Counted from the stretch's first letter, positions 52,507 through 62,270 are shown. The stretch: DNA of 64,000 nucleotides from CAXBID01 sp963815305 (GCA_963815305.1 CAWFFW010000001.1:1240001-1304000), one strand, 5' to 3'. Notes: a model not told the origin generated them from the sequence alone. Program-made: numbers and translations.

Positions 52507-54396
52507 TTACTTTTTTCTCTTTTGTTGTAATTGCTTTTGCTTTTCAGCTTGTTCCATCATTTCAGCCATTTTTTTCTGAAAACGACCTTGTTTTTTTGGT
52601 TGCTTCTTTTTTTCTTGAATTTGCGCATGAATTTTATCTTCATCTAAAATAAAATTCTTAATAACTAATATGATTCCGATACTAATTAAGTTAGATACAA
52701 AATAATATAAACTTAATCCTGAAGCGTAATTATTAAAGAAAAACAACATCATAATTGGTGAGAAATACATCATATATTTCATCATTTTAGCCATATCTGG
52801 CATACCTTCCTGTGTTGGTTGCGATGCCATATTTTGTCCTGTTGTTAAACGCATATAAAAGAATATCGCAACAGATGCTAAGATGGGGAACAAACTTACG
52901 TGGTTTCCGTAAAAAGGAATATTAAAAGGTAAATCTGCTATCACATCATAAGATGATAAATCATTTGCCCAAAGGAAGGATTTTTGTCTTAAATCAAACG
53001 CAGATGGGAAAAATTGAAATAACGCATAAAACACGGGTAGTTGTATTAAAGCTGGTAAACAACCTGCCATAGGGCTAGCTCCAGCTTTAGTTTGCAACGC
53101 CATAGTTTCTTGCTGCGCTTTCATTTTATTATCCTTATGCTTCTCACGAATAGCATCTAATTCTGGCTTCAGAATTTTTAATTTAGCTTGAGATAAAAAT
53201 TGTTTGTATTGCACGAAAGACAATAATAATTTGATGAGCACCGTCATGACTATAATAGCAATACCATATGGTAAAAAGCCTCCTAAAAAGGTGAATAATG
53301 GCATAAAAATATAGCGATTTATCCAACCAAAAAGTCCCCATCCAAAAGGCACTAATTCATCTAGATTTCTATCGTAAGCATTTAAAACTTTAAAATCGCT
53401 TGGGCCGTAATACAAATCCATAGTATTATTAAATTCACCAGCTTTCAATTCTAAAGGAATCGTTGAGGCAAAACTTTTTGTAAAAACGGTGTCTATGGTT
53501 TCTTCTTTAACTAGATTTTCAGTGTTAACCTTTACAGTTTTAAAACGGGTATCTGTTAATAAAACTGAAGAAAAGAAATGTTGCTTATAACCAATCCAAG
53601 ATACATCTTCAATATCATCATCGCCGTCTCTGGTATAATCTGCTTTTCCATCCTCATAATCGTAATGAATATCAGTATATCTGTTCTCATATGAAATACT
53701 TTTAGCATGACGATATCCTTTCAAATTCCAATCCAAATTAATAGGTTGAGCCCCATTAATTACATCACTTAATCCTTGTGATTGGATAGAAAAATCAATC
53801 ATGTAATCGCCTTCTTTCAGCTCGTAACGATACTCTAAAAATTGACTTTCAGAAACTTTTAATTTCATTGAAATTACCGTAGAGTTAGCGTTTTTAGTAA
53901 CGTTAGGCTCAAAATATAAGTCCTTAGTGTTTAGAATACGACTATCAGTTGTAGCAAAATTGATATTCAATAAGGCATTATTATCTTTAATTAAATAAAT
54001 AGGAAGTGAGTCGTAGTCAACAAATTGTTTTAGCTTAACTTCTGATAAATATCCACCTTTATTACTAAATTTTAAAGCTAATAAATCGCTTTCAACTAGA
54101 GTTTCATTATCAGACGCATTTTCACCTGATAAAGCAAATGCCCCAAGTTTATTTTGTAATTTTATACGTTTAAGTGAGTCGGAAATTGGTGCTCTAGCAA
54201 AATCTTCAGCCTTAGTAACTTTAATTTGTTCTTGCTTTTTCGCTCTATTTTCTGCTTCAACCTGTTCTTGCTTTGCTTTTTCTTGAACTTCAAGTTCTTC
54301 TGGCGTGGGTTGGTTCTGCCATAGCATATAAGCTAAAATTCCGAAAATAAGAACAAAACCTATAATCGAATTAACATCTATTTTCTTTTCTTCCAT
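52507..54396 (-). CDS. yidC: Membrane protein insertase YidC
   Basis: A 629-aa Oxa1/YidC insertase of the Gram-negative type. It has an N-terminal membrane anchor (about 9-25), a large periplasmic beta-sandwich domain (about 60-340) and a five-helix core (about 350-585), with AGCLPALIQLPVFYALFQFF and YFVSNLISIGIILVIK. The C-terminal tail is very basic and Gln-rich (KQPKKQGRFQKKMAEMMEQ), as expected for ribosome contact. It lies 83 bases after pyrG on the same strand. Confidence 0.98.
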   Translation of the reverse strand: MEEKKIDVNSIIGFVLIFGILAYMLWQNQPTPEELEVQEKAKQEQVEAENRAKKQEQIKVTKAEDFARAPISDSLKRIKLQNKLGAFALSGENASDNETLVESDLLALKFSNKGGYLSEVKLKQFVDYDSLPIYLIKDNNALLNINFATTDSRILNTKDLYFEPNVTKNANSTVISMKLKVSESQFLEYRYELKEGDYMIDFSIQSQGLSDVINGAQPINLDWNLKGYRHAKSISYENRYTDIHYDYEDGKADYTRDGDDDIEDVSWIGYKQHFFSSVLLTDTRFKTVKVNTENLVKEETIDTVFTKSFASTIPLELKAGEFNNTMDLYYGPSDFKVLNAYDRNLDELVPFGWGLFGWINRYIFMPLFTFLGGFLPYGIAIIVMTVLIKLLLSFVQYKQFLSQAKLKILKPELDAIREKHKDNKMKAQQETMALQTKAGASPMAGCLPALIQLPVFYALFQFFPSAFDLRQKSFLWANDLSSYDVIADLPFNIPFYGNHVSLFPILASVAIFFYMRLTTGQNMASQPTQEGMPDMAKMMKYMMYFSPIMMLFFFNNYASGLSLYYFVSNLISIGIILVIKNFILDEDKIHAQIQEKKKQPKKQGRFQKKMAEMMEQAEKQKQLQQKRKK

Positions 54397-54408
54397 ATTT
54401 TAGTTTTA

Positions 54409-54446
54409 GACCTGACAGGTTTTAAACATCTGTCAGGTCTTTTTTA
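54409..54446. repeat. Palindrome between pyrG and yidC
   Basis: GACCTGACAG (54409-54418) pairs with CTGTCAGGTC (54430-54439), with a T run on the plus-strand side. On the transcribed minus strand only a weak T run follows, so it is a poor terminator. ACCTGACAGG palindromes are, as I recall, common intergenic repeats in flavobacteria; a partial copy (AACCTGACAAG) lies near 61372. Confidence 0.5.
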
Positions 54447-54479
54447 TATCGTATCCTTAAAACAATAAACTATCCAATT

Positions 54480-56120
54480 TTAATTTTGTGCCATACTGAC
54501 ACCTCTATTTTTTCTGTTTTGATTTAATGCTGCTTTTACGAAAGCCACAAACAAGGGATGTGGATTAGCCACTGTACTTCTATATTCTGGATGGTATTGT
54601 ACGCCAACAAACCAAGTATGAGATGGAATTTCAATAATTTCAACCAAACCTGTATCAGGATTTAAACCTGTTGCTAACATACCCGCTGCTTCCATTTGCG
54701 CTTTATAGCTACCATTAAACTCGTAACGATGCCTATGACGTTCTTTGATGCTTTCAGCTTTATAAATTTCCCAAACTTTACTTCCTCGCTTCAAATCACA
54801 GCCCCAAGCACCTAAACGCATAGTACCACCTTTATCAGTGATCGTTTTCTGTTCTTCCATTAAATCGATTACTGGATTTTTAGTATCCATATTCATTTCG
54901 GTAGAATCAGCATCTTTAATATTTAATACGTTTCTAGCAAATTCTATGACTGCCATTTGCATTCCTAAACAAATACCAAAAAAAGGTACATTGTTTTCGC
55001 GTACATATCTAACGGCGTCAATTTTTCCTTCTATACCACGTTCACCAAAACCTGGAGCTACCAGAACACCATCTAAATGCCCTAATTTAACATCTACGTT
55101 ATCACTATTTATATACTCGGAGTGTACCGACTCTACGTTTACTCTAACTTCATTTTCTGCACCAGCATGAATAAAGGCTTCTAAAATAGATTTGTAAGAA
55201 TCTTGTAACTCCACATATTTTCCTATTAAACCTATAGTAATTTCAGTTTTTGGATTTTTATGACGTTTTAAAAATTGATTCCATCTATCAATATCTGGTT
55301 TTGAACTTTTAAGTCTTAACTTATTAAGCACAACTTTATCTAAACCTTCTTTAAGCATTAAGTTGGGTACATCGTAAATAGTTGATGCATCAATAGATTC
55401 AATAACAGCTTCTTTTTTCACATTACAAAATAGAGCTAATTTGCTTTTTAAATCGTCTGGCAAGTGATGTTCTGTTCTACAAACTAATATATCTGCCTGT
55501 ATCCCACTTTCCATTAAAGTTTTTACACTGTGTTGTGTTGGTTTTGTTTTTAATTCACCTGCGGCAGATAAATAAGGGACTAAAGTTAAATGAATAACAA
55601 TGCCATTATTATCTCCTAAATCCCATCGTAATTGACGAACTGCTTCTATATATGGTAACGATTCAATATCACCAACGGTGCCTCCTATCTCAGTTATAAT
55701 AATATCGTAATCACCCGAATTTCCTAAAATCTGAACACGTTGTTTTATTTCATCCGTAATGTGAGGAACGACTTGTACCGTTTTTCCTAAAAACTCACCA
55801 CGACGTTCTTTATCAATAACACTTTGATAAATTCTACCTGTCGTTACATTGTTAGCTTGACTTGTTGGTCGGTTTAAAAACCGTTCGTAATGTCCTAAAT
55901 CTAAATCCGTTTCTGCACCATCTTCAGTTACATAGCATTCACCATGTTCATAAGGGTTTAATGTTCCTGGATCAACATTAATGTACGGGTCTAATTTTTG
56001 AATAGTAACTCGGTAACCTTGGGCCTGTAATAATTTTGCTAAAGATGCAGCTATGATGCCTTTTCCTAGTGAAGACGTAACCCCACCGGTTACAAATATA
56101 TATTTTGCTGTGTTTGTCAT
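54480..56120 (-). CDS. pyrG: CTP synthase
   Basis: A 546-aa enzyme that aminates UTP to CTP with glutamine or ammonia. The synthetase half (1-270) starts with FVTGGVTSSLGKGIIAASLAKLLQ and contains QKLDPYINVDPGTLNPYEHGE and ITEIGGTVGDIES. The glutaminase half (about 295-535) has the nucleophile Cys384 in FFGICLGMQMA and the His-Glu of VQYHPEYRS. Normal length. It is directly upstream of yidC. A TAAATTTG box on the minus strand (56141-56148) precedes its start. Confidence 0.98.
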   Translation of the reverse strand: MTNTAKYIFVTGGVTSSLGKGIIAASLAKLLQAQGYRVTIQKLDPYINVDPGTLNPYEHGECYVTEDGAETDLDLGHYERFLNRPTSQANNVTTGRIYQSVIDKERRGEFLGKTVQVVPHITDEIKQRVQILGNSGDYDIIITEIGGTVGDIESLPYIEAVRQLRWDLGDNNGIVIHLTLVPYLSAAGELKTKPTQHSVKTLMESGIQADILVCRTEHHLPDDLKSKLALFCNVKKEAVIESIDASTIYDVPNLMLKEGLDKVVLNKLRLKSSKPDIDRWNQFLKRHKNPKTEITIGLIGKYVELQDSYKSILEAFIHAGAENEVRVNVESVHSEYINSDNVDVKLGHLDGVLVAPGFGERGIEGKIDAVRYVRENNVPFFGICLGMQMAVIEFARNVLNIKDADSTEMNMDTKNPVIDLMEEQKTITDKGGTMRLGAWGCDLKRGSKVWEIYKAESIKERHRHRYEFNGSYKAQMEAAGMLATGLNPDTGLVEIIEIPSHTWFVGVQYHPEYRSTVANPHPLFVAFVKAALNQNRKNRGVSMAQN

Positions 56121-56140
56121 GTTGCGCTTGTAAACGCAGG

Positions 56141-56148
56141 CAAATTTA
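56141..56148 (-). promoter_or_regulatory. Candidate -7 box for pyrG
   Basis: On the minus strand this reads TAAATTTG, a full match to TAnnTTTG, 20 bases upstream of the pyrG ATG. No -33 match was found. Confidence 0.38.
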
Positions 56149-56328
56149 CAAAATTAAAATAGTTATTTAAGAATTGTTTTTTAGTTATTTAAATAGGAGT
56201 TGTTAACAATAGATTACCTAAATACAATTACTAAGTATGCTAATAAAAAAAACGTAGAAAGATTTTTTTCTATTAAATTTTTAAGCACTTTTTTCATTAA
56301 GCAATATGAAACAAAATTTTACAAAAAC

Positions 56329-56358
56329 AAAAAATCCAGCGATTGCTGGATTTTTTTT
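56329..56358. terminator. Bidirectional terminator
   Basis: AAAAAATCCAGC, loop GATT, GCTGGATTTTTTTT: a compact 12-bp stem with A/T runs on both sides. It lies 15 bases beyond the stop of the response regulator gene on the minus strand. Confidence 0.88.
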
Positions 56359-56373
56359 AAAATTAGTTTTATT

Positions 56374-57078
56374 CTAATCATTTACTACCAATCTAAAACC
56401 TTCGCCATGTATATTAAGTATTTCTACTTTTTCATCAAGCTTCAAATATTTACGTAATTTGGCAATATATACATCCATACTACGTGACGTAAAATAATTA
56501 TCATCACGCCATATTTTGGTTAAAGCCAACTCACGTGGCATTAAATCATTTTCATGTAAAGCCAATAAACGTAATAGTTCATTTTCTTTAGGCGATAATT
56601 TAATAGGGTCGCCTCCATTAAAACGTAAAAAACGTAATTTGGAATTTAAATCGAAACTTCCGATTTTAAACTCAAACTGTTTGCTATCAGATATAGTTTC
56701 TGTAGCTTTACGTTGCATAATGGCTTTAATTTTCATCAATAGCACTTCACTATCAAATGGTTTATTTAAATAATCATCTGCACCAACTTTATAACCCTTT
56801 AGCACGTCTTCTTTCATCGCTTTAGCGGTTAAGAAAACAATAGGTACATCGGTATTTTTTTCACGAATCTCCTTTGCTAATGTGAAACCATCTTTATAAG
56901 GCATCATCACATCAAGAATACATAAATCGTAATCGTCTTTCTTAAACTTTTCAAAACCTTCCATCCCATTTTTAGCATGAACAACATCATAATCATTCAT
57001 TATTAAATAATCTTTAAGAACCGTTCCAAAATTTGGATCGTCTTCTACTAATAAAATTTTCTTGTTTTGTGCTTCCAT
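56374..57078 (-). CDS. OmpR-family response regulator
   Basis: A 234-aa two-domain regulator. The receiver domain (about 5-120) has the acidic pair in VEDDPN, phosphoacceptor Asp56 in LCILDVMMPYKDGF, and Thr/Lys of FLTAKAM. The C-terminal winged helix (about 135-232) ends with SRSMDVYIAKLRKYLKLDEKVEILNIHGEGFRLV. It lies two bases after the sensor kinase gene and is certainly its partner. It resembles RprY-type regulators of Bacteroidota; targets are unknown. Confidence 0.95.
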   Translation of the reverse strand: MEAQNKKILLVEDDPNFGTVLKDYLIMNDYDVVHAKNGMEGFEKFKKDDYDLCILDVMMPYKDGFTLAKEIREKNTDVPIVFLTAKAMKEDVLKGYKVGADDYLNKPFDSEVLLMKIKAIMQRKATETISDSKQFEFKIGSFDLNSKLRFLRFNGGDPIKLSPKENELLRLLALHENDLMPRELALTKIWRDDNYFTSRSMDVYIAKLRKYLKLDEKVEILNIHGEGFRLVVND

Positions 57079-57080
57079 GT

Positions 57081-58661
57081 TTATGTTATTAAGGGAAGTT
57101 TTATTGTAAATGTACTCCCGTTATCCTTTTCACTTTCTGCAGACACGTAACCTTGATGGTCGTCTACAATTCTTTTCACATACGCAAGGCCAAGACCGTG
57201 CCCTTTTACGTTATGTATATTTCCAGTATGCTCTCTATAAAATTTTTCAAACACACGCTTTAAGGCAGCTTTACTCATCCCACTGCCGTGATCTTTAATT
57301 TTTAGCAAAATATTATTTCCCACATTTTCTGTGTATACTTCAATTTTTGGTGCATCTGGAGAATACTTTATCGCATTATCCAGAATATTTACAATAACAT
57401 TAGTAAAATGAGTTTCATTAGCTAACACAGATGACTTATCGGCATTTAAAAAAGTTTTTATATAACCTTGTCTGTCTTCAACTATAAGTTCTACATGCGT
57501 AATAGCATCTTCTATTAGGTCGTGCAATTCAACTCTATCCTTACTAATATTTAATTCATTTTTTTCTAATTTCGATATTCTTAAAACGTTTTCAACCTGT
57601 GCATGCATCCGTTTATTTTCTTCCTTAATCATATTAAGGTATCGCATTACCTTTTCTTTATCATCAATTATTTTTGGATTTCTAATGGAATCTATTGCTA
57701 AGTTTATGGTGGCTATTGGCGTTTTAAACTCATGGGTCATATTGTTTATAAAATCAGTTTTTATTTCTGATATTCTGCGCTGTTTAATTAATTGATATAA
57801 TGAACTTGAATAAGCTATAATAATGATTAATGTGAAAATAATAGATAATATCATCATTCCTATTACTGAGGATAAAATCAACTTACTATCTTCAGGAAAA
57901 TTGACTAAAAGTTTATATGGTGTTTGATTATTATCATCATAAAAAATGGGTGTTGAAAATGTTGATTTTATGTCATATTCAAAATTATCACTTTGCACTT
58001 TGGTTGCTAAATCATTACTATAAATAGCAAATTCATAATCAATGTTTATATTATTTTCCTTTAGTTTTTTTGATAGTAGGTATTTAATCTCATCTTCAGA
58101 CACCCTAACATGAATTGGTTTTCTTTTTAAAACTTGTTTAAAATTTTTATTTAAATAATTCATCTGTGGCTCTAACATTGGGCCACTATTTGTAATTTTA
58201 GTAATTGGGCTTTGTTCAATATCTCTATCAATCAAATCAGAATTATTATAAATTTCTAATTTAGATTGCCCAGTAAAACTCTTATATATTAAACTATCAT
58301 TATCAAAACCAGCATCTAAAATAGATGATGAAAACTTATAATTCTCTTCTAAAATACCTTGAGAATAGATAACTGTTTCGTTAGTATTCTTATTTTGCTG
58401 ATAAATAAATAATTGAGAAACAACACTAGAATCTGCTTTTTCTTCTTTATCCAAACTTTGATAAACTTCAAAATATTTATCTAATTCTTTATCTTCTAAA
58501 GTATTAGAAACGTAACTTAACGTCTTTTTGACATTGGATATGAACCTATTTTTCTCATTATCTACTGAGTTTTTTATATAATACGCTTGAACAGATATAA
58601 TACCTATAAGTGACAAGCTCATTAAAATTACTAATAGAACAGAAATTCTTTTCCCCATCAC
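57081..58661 (-). CDS. Membrane sensor histidine kinase
   Basis: A 526-aa kinase with transmembrane helices at about 8-29 and 263-288 enclosing a periplasmic sensor region of about 230 residues without a recognisable domain. The HisKA domain has the phosphoacceptor His310 in INNMTHEFKTPIATI. The ATPase domain has the N box (NILDNAIKYS), the G1 box (KDHGSGMSK) and G2 (GHGLGLAYVKRIV). No HAMP domain is obvious. It is the first gene of a two-gene operon with the OmpR-type regulator (two-base spacing). The stimulus is unknown. Confidence 0.94.
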   Translation of the reverse strand: MMGKRISVLLVILMSLSLIGIISVQAYYIKNSVDNEKNRFISNVKKTLSYVSNTLEDKELDKYFEVYQSLDKEEKADSSVVSQLFIYQQNKNTNETVIYSQGILEENYKFSSSILDAGFDNDSLIYKSFTGQSKLEIYNNSDLIDRDIEQSPITKITNSGPMLEPQMNYLNKNFKQVLKRKPIHVRVSEDEIKYLLSKKLKENNINIDYEFAIYSNDLATKVQSDNFEYDIKSTFSTPIFYDDNNQTPYKLLVNFPEDSKLILSSVIGMMILSIIFTLIIIIAYSSSLYQLIKQRRISEIKTDFINNMTHEFKTPIATINLAIDSIRNPKIIDDKEKVMRYLNMIKEENKRMHAQVENVLRISKLEKNELNISKDRVELHDLIEDAITHVELIVEDRQGYIKTFLNADKSSVLANETHFTNVIVNILDNAIKYSPDAPKIEVYTENVGNNILLKIKDHGSGMSKAALKRVFEKFYREHTGNIHNVKGHGLGLAYVKRIVDDHQGYVSAESEKDNGSTFTIKLPLIT

Positions 58662-58734
58662 TCAAAATTAACATTTTAACATTTAGTTGAGTTATCATTT
58701 AACCTTACATTAACAAAAATGTTAAAACTAATAT

Positions 58735-59322
58735 TCATTGTACTTTTGAAAGAAGTTTTTTATGAATTTTCAGCACTTGATTTTTAGTATTTTCAAGCTC
58801 AATATTTTCAATAATAAAATCGGAAAGTTTTATTTTTTTTTGATCTGTCCATTGATTTTTCATGATAGACTCAATTTTAGCTTTTGTAGTGTTTTCGCGT
58901 TTTAACAAACGCTCCATACGTAATTCTAAGGGTGCTGTAACAGTAATAACATAATCGCAGACTTTGTATCCATCATTTTCAAAAAGAATAGCAACTTCTT
59001 TAATAATATAAGCCGACTCTTGTTTTAAAACCCATTTTTCAAAATGCTTTTTTACTCTCGGATGAATAATGGCATTCATTTTCTTTAAATAACTTTCATC
59101 ATTAAAAATGATATTTGCTATAAAAGGTTTGTTTAATTCATCATTAAAATATGCCTCATTTCCAAATAATTGTATAAGTTTTCTTTTAATGATTTTAGAG
59201 CGTTTCATTAATTTTTTTGCTTCTTCATCAGCTATATATATGGGTACTCCTAATGCTGCAAACTGTTTTGCAACCGTTGTTTTACCACTGCCTATACCAC
59301 CTGTTAAACCTACTAAAATCAT
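58735..59322 (-). CDS. coaE: Dephospho-CoA kinase
   Basis: A 195-aa P-loop kinase that makes the last step of coenzyme A synthesis. The P-loop is GLTGGIGSGKTTVAKQF at 5-21; DEEAKKLM (about 33-40), IIHPRVKKHFEKW and LLKRENTTKAKIESIMKNQW (lid) match CoaE. Normal length. Its start overlaps the YbbR-like gene by four bases (ATGA), so it is translationally coupled. Confidence 0.96.
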   Translation of the reverse strand: MILVGLTGGIGSGKTTVAKQFAALGVPIYIADEEAKKLMKRSKIIKRKLIQLFGNEAYFNDELNKPFIANIIFNDESYLKKMNAIIHPRVKKHFEKWVLKQESAYIIKEVAILFENDGYKVCDYVITVTAPLELRMERLLKRENTTKAKIESIMKNQWTDQKKIKLSDFIIENIELENTKNQVLKIHKKLLSKVQ

Positions 59323-60281
59323 TCTGTTATTATAAATTCTATACGTTGCTGATTAATTTTTGATTTTTTAATAGATTTAGGAGACTTCACTAATTCTGGT
59401 ATTAAAAAAGATTGATTTTCATCTATTTTATTGTAATCGCAAACCACTTTAAAATCTTTAATTTTTACACTATTAAAGTTACTTAAACTCACATAATACG
59501 ATACATTTACATCTTTTGGAAAGAAATTAAGGTTTGTTTCTTTAGGTACATTAATAACATGTAAAGGTATTTTTAAGGTACCTTCTGTAAACTTATCAAC
59601 CGAAGCCTTTAAAACAATATCTGTATTCGAAAATTTTAATTCCTTTTCCTCTTTTGGTAATTCTAATTTCACAGTTTCAGAAATATCTGTTCTGATATCT
59701 GTTAGTATTATAGGATATGTTTCAATGCTTTCAATTTTTGAAACTATAACATCGGGTCCTATAATTTGGATGGAATCGGGTTCTAAAATATAATCGTCTA
59801 AAACATCATAACCTTGAGTAAATTCAATTTTAGAATTTAAAATAACAGGCACTTTTTTTACCATATTTACGCCATATTTAAATACTAAAGTATCTGGTGA
59901 TATATTAAGCAATTCTACATGATTTGGTAGCTGTGTATTACTCAAAAATGCTTTAGACTTGCTCCATACATAATAAGAATCTCTCTCATAAACATCTTTA
60001 CTAAAATCTATTTTCACCTTGGGCTTATTAAAGTAATATTTAAGCCATTTAAAACCACTAGTTTTTAACGTTAATGATAAAACAGTAGTGGAATCGTTTA
60101 ATATAATACGTTCCTCAGGCACTTTAACCTTTTCAATATTAAAAACTAAGGTATTGGTATGTTGCTTTGAAAGTTTAGTAAAAACTAGAATAATAAATGC
60201 CGACATCAAAAAGAATAAAAAAACATTTATTTTTTTGTTTTTAATAGATGCTAAGAGTTCTGACTTTATTTTTTTTATCAT
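59319..60281 (-). CDS. YbbR-like domain-containing protein
   Basis: A 320-aa protein with one N-terminal transmembrane helix (about 17-38) and a periplasmic or extracytoplasmic chain of beta-strand repeats in the YbbR style (LKTSGFKWLKYYF, DSIQIIGPDVIVSKIESIETYPIILTDI). YbbR proteins of Firmicutes regulate the diadenylate cyclase CdaA; no such gene is adjacent here, so the same role is not implied. It sits between coaE and the glycosyltransferase gene, overlapping both by four bases. Confidence 0.85.
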   Translation of the reverse strand: MIKKIKSELLASIKNKKINVFLFFLMSAFIILVFTKLSKQHTNTLVFNIEKVKVPEERIILNDSTTVLSLTLKTSGFKWLKYYFNKPKVKIDFSKDVYERDSYYVWSKSKAFLSNTQLPNHVELLNISPDTLVFKYGVNMVKKVPVILNSKIEFTQGYDVLDDYILEPDSIQIIGPDVIVSKIESIETYPIILTDIRTDISETVKLELPKEEKELKFSNTDIVLKASVDKFTEGTLKIPLHVINVPKETNLNFFPKDVNVSYYVSLSNFNSVKIKDFKVVCDYNKIDENQSFLIPELVKSPKSIKKSKINQQRIEFIITE

Positions 60282-61285
60282 GTTGATTTAAAAAAGAGAT
60301 TTGGAAAATAGTGCTCAGGCTTTTTACCAAAAATATTAATGGCTACTGTAGATTTAAAAAACCCAGCTCCATATCCAGTAAATTGAATAGCTATGGCTAA
60401 CAAAGCGTATATTGATACGTGGATGCTTTTTGTTTTAATAAATGCCATTATAAACGCTAAAACAAAATACACAACATAGGTAAAAAGCAACCATTTAAAG
60501 TTAAGAAAAAATAGCAATATGGAAACTATAAAACCTAAACAGAATAGTGAAGGAAACCAATACGTTAATTTTTTGGTTTGTGGATGCCACTTATTTAAAA
60601 TTGGCCGTACCATGCCGAATTTATAAACCTGATTATAGAATTTACGCCAAGACGTGCGACGCTTATGATATACAAAAGCTTCGGGAATTAATTTAGTTTT
60701 AAATCCTAAATCCCAAAGTCGAATAGATAAATCAGGATCTTCACCAGGATGAATCCGGCCAAAACCATTTGATGCTTCAAAGGATTTTTTAGAAAGCCCC
60801 ATATTAAAACTACGTGGTTGAAAGGTATTAACACGTTTGGTATTCCCACGAATTCCTCCTGTTGTAATAACAGATGTCATTGAAAAGTTAATCGCTTTTT
60901 GAAGGTTGGTAAATGAAGTATGTGCTGCATCTGGTCCGCCAAAACAATCCACGTAGTCTTGTTTTAAATTTTTCTCAACTTCAGTTAAATAATGGCTAGG
61001 TAAAATACAATCAGAATCTAAAATTATAAAATAGTTTCCTTTAGCGTGTTTCATGCCACAATTTCTTGAATCTCCAGGACCTGAATTTTCTTTGAAAACA
61101 TATGAGATATTCAGTGTGTTTTTAAAACTTTCAATAATAGCTTTTGATGGAGAAGTAGACCCATCCTCAACAATTACAATATCATATTCTATTTTACTAT
61201 CTAAATCTGAAAAACTCTGCAAAAGTTCTTGAACTTCATCAGGACGATTATAAACAGGAATAATAAATGAAAACTGTAATTGCAT
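60278..61285 (-). CDS. Family 2 glycosyltransferase
   Basis: A 335-aa inverting GT-A enzyme. It begins FSFIIPVYNRPDEVQELLQSF, with DIVIVEDGSTSP, then the metal-binding ILDSDCILP (about 92-98), PGEDPDLSIRLWDLGFKT and the catalytic-region HKRRTSWRKFYNQVYKFG. Two or three C-terminal hydrophobic helices (about 245-310) would anchor it in the inner membrane. Donor and acceptor are unknown. It is the first gene of the three-gene run with the YbbR-like gene and coaE, preceded by a terminator. Confidence 0.92.
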   Translation of the reverse strand: MQLQFSFIIPVYNRPDEVQELLQSFSDLDSKIEYDIVIVEDGSTSPSKAIIESFKNTLNISYVFKENSGPGDSRNCGMKHAKGNYFIILDSDCILPSHYLTEVEKNLKQDYVDCFGGPDAAHTSFTNLQKAINFSMTSVITTGGIRGNTKRVNTFQPRSFNMGLSKKSFEASNGFGRIHPGEDPDLSIRLWDLGFKTKLIPEAFVYHKRRTSWRKFYNQVYKFGMVRPILNKWHPQTKKLTYWFPSLFCLGFIVSILLFFLNFKWLLFTYVVYFVLAFIMAFIKTKSIHVSIYALLAIAIQFTGYGAGFFKSTVAINIFGKKPEHYFPNLFFKST

Positions 61286-61310
61286 ATCACAAAAGTAACT
61301 AATCCAATCA

Positions 61311-61337
61311 AAAAAGCCACCTTAATAAAGATGGCTT
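61311..61337 (-). terminator. Terminator after fabI
   Basis: On the minus strand AAGCCA and TGGCTT form the stem around a 12-base loop, followed by a T run (complement of 61311-61315). It separates fabI from the glycosyltransferase operon. Confidence 0.7.
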
Positions 61338-61396
61338 GTTTTTAAGTTTTGAGAGCTGTTATGTTTTAAAAAACCTGACAAGCCCTTTTAATATTT

Positions 61397-62215
61397 TTAT
61401 TCGTCGCCTATAAAGGTGCTCATCACTGCATCACTAACGCCCATGTTGCTAAAACCTCCATCATGAAATAGGTTTTGTAGCGTGACACGTTTGGTTAAAT
61501 CGCTAAATAATGATACCGTATAATTTGCACAATCTAAAGCTGTTGCATTTCCTAAAGGCGACATTTTTTCCGCATAAGCGATAAATCCATCAAAACCTTT
61601 AACTCCACTACCCGCAGTAGTTGGGGTTGGCGATTGTGAAATCGTGTTCACACGAACTTTTTTATCACGTCCAAAGAAATACCCGAAACTACGCGCAATA
61701 CTTTCTAAATAGGCTTTATTATCTGCCATATCATTATAGTCAGGAAATACGCGTTGTGCCGCCATGTAAGTTAGAGCCACAATACTTCCCCACTCGTTCA
61801 TTGCATCGCTTTTGTATAAAGTTTGCATTAATTTATGAAAAGACATTGCAGAAACGTCGGTTCCCTTTTGTGTCCAATCATAATTTTGATCTGTGTAATG
61901 TTTACCTTTTCTAACATTTATGGACATACCAATAGAGTGTAAAACAAAATCAATTTTTCCACCGAGAATTTCTTGAGATTTATCAACTAAATTTTGTAAA
62001 TCTTCCAAAGAGGTTGCGTCGGCTGGAATAACTTGAGACTCTGTTTTTTCAGCAAGCTCTTTAATTTGACCCATTCGCATCGCTACGGGTGCATTAGTTA
62101 AAACGAATGTTCCACCTTCTTCGTGAACACGCTCTGCCGTTTTCCAAGCAATTGAATTTGAGTCCAATGCTCCAAAAATAATTCCTTTTTTTCCTTTTAA
62201 TAAATTGTATGACAT
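61397..62215 (-). CDS. fabI: Enoyl-[acyl-carrier-protein] reductase (NADH) FabI
   Basis: A 272-aa SDR enzyme for the last step of fatty-acid elongation. It has the NADH-binding IIFGALDSNSIAWKTAE, HSIGMS, and the FabI catalytic spacing Tyr160-x6-Lys167 (FPDYNDMADNKAYLES), followed by the substrate loop SQSPTPTTAGSGVKGFDGF. Normal length for the Bacteroidota branch. It is monocistronic. A repetitive palindrome (62231-62270) lies just upstream and would fall in the 5' untranslated region if the candidate box at 62304-62311 is used. Confidence 0.96.
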   Translation of the reverse strand: MSYNLLKGKKGIIFGALDSNSIAWKTAERVHEEGGTFVLTNAPVAMRMGQIKELAEKTESQVIPADATSLEDLQNLVDKSQEILGGKIDFVLHSIGMSINVRKGKHYTDQNYDWTQKGTDVSAMSFHKLMQTLYKSDAMNEWGSIVALTYMAAQRVFPDYNDMADNKAYLESIARSFGYFFGRDKKVRVNTISQSPTPTTAGSGVKGFDGFIAYAEKMSPLGNATALDCANYTVSLFSDLTKRVTLQNLFHDGGFSNMGVSDAVMSTFIGDE

Positions 62216-62230
62216 ATTTCGGTTAGTTTA

Positions 62231-62270
62231 TTCCCCTTGTCCTTCGGACATTTCCCCAAAGGAGAAAATT
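62231..62270. repeat. Dispersed palindromic repeat upstream of fabI
   Basis: The core TGTCC-TTC-GGACA (62238-62250) is a perfect hairpin, and TTTCCCC..GGAGAAA (62251-62267) a second imperfect one. It resembles the CTCCCAAAGGGAG core of the recG insertion ends. No gene lies here. Confidence 0.55.

Noticed and set aside
54409..54446. Palindrome as the pyrG terminator
   Set aside because: The T run is on the plus strand, whereas pyrG and yidC are on the minus strand; on the minus strand only a weak T stretch follows.
56200..56457. 85-codon plus-strand frame next to the response regulator
   Set aside because: It runs through the terminator hairpin and into the antisense of the regulator gene. 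Its composition (Phe, Lys, Tyr, Ile) is that of random AT-rich DNA.
59319..60281. YbbR-like gene as evidence of a c-di-AMP operon
   Set aside because: No diadenylate cyclase gene is adjacent. It sits between coaE and a glycosyltransferase gene.
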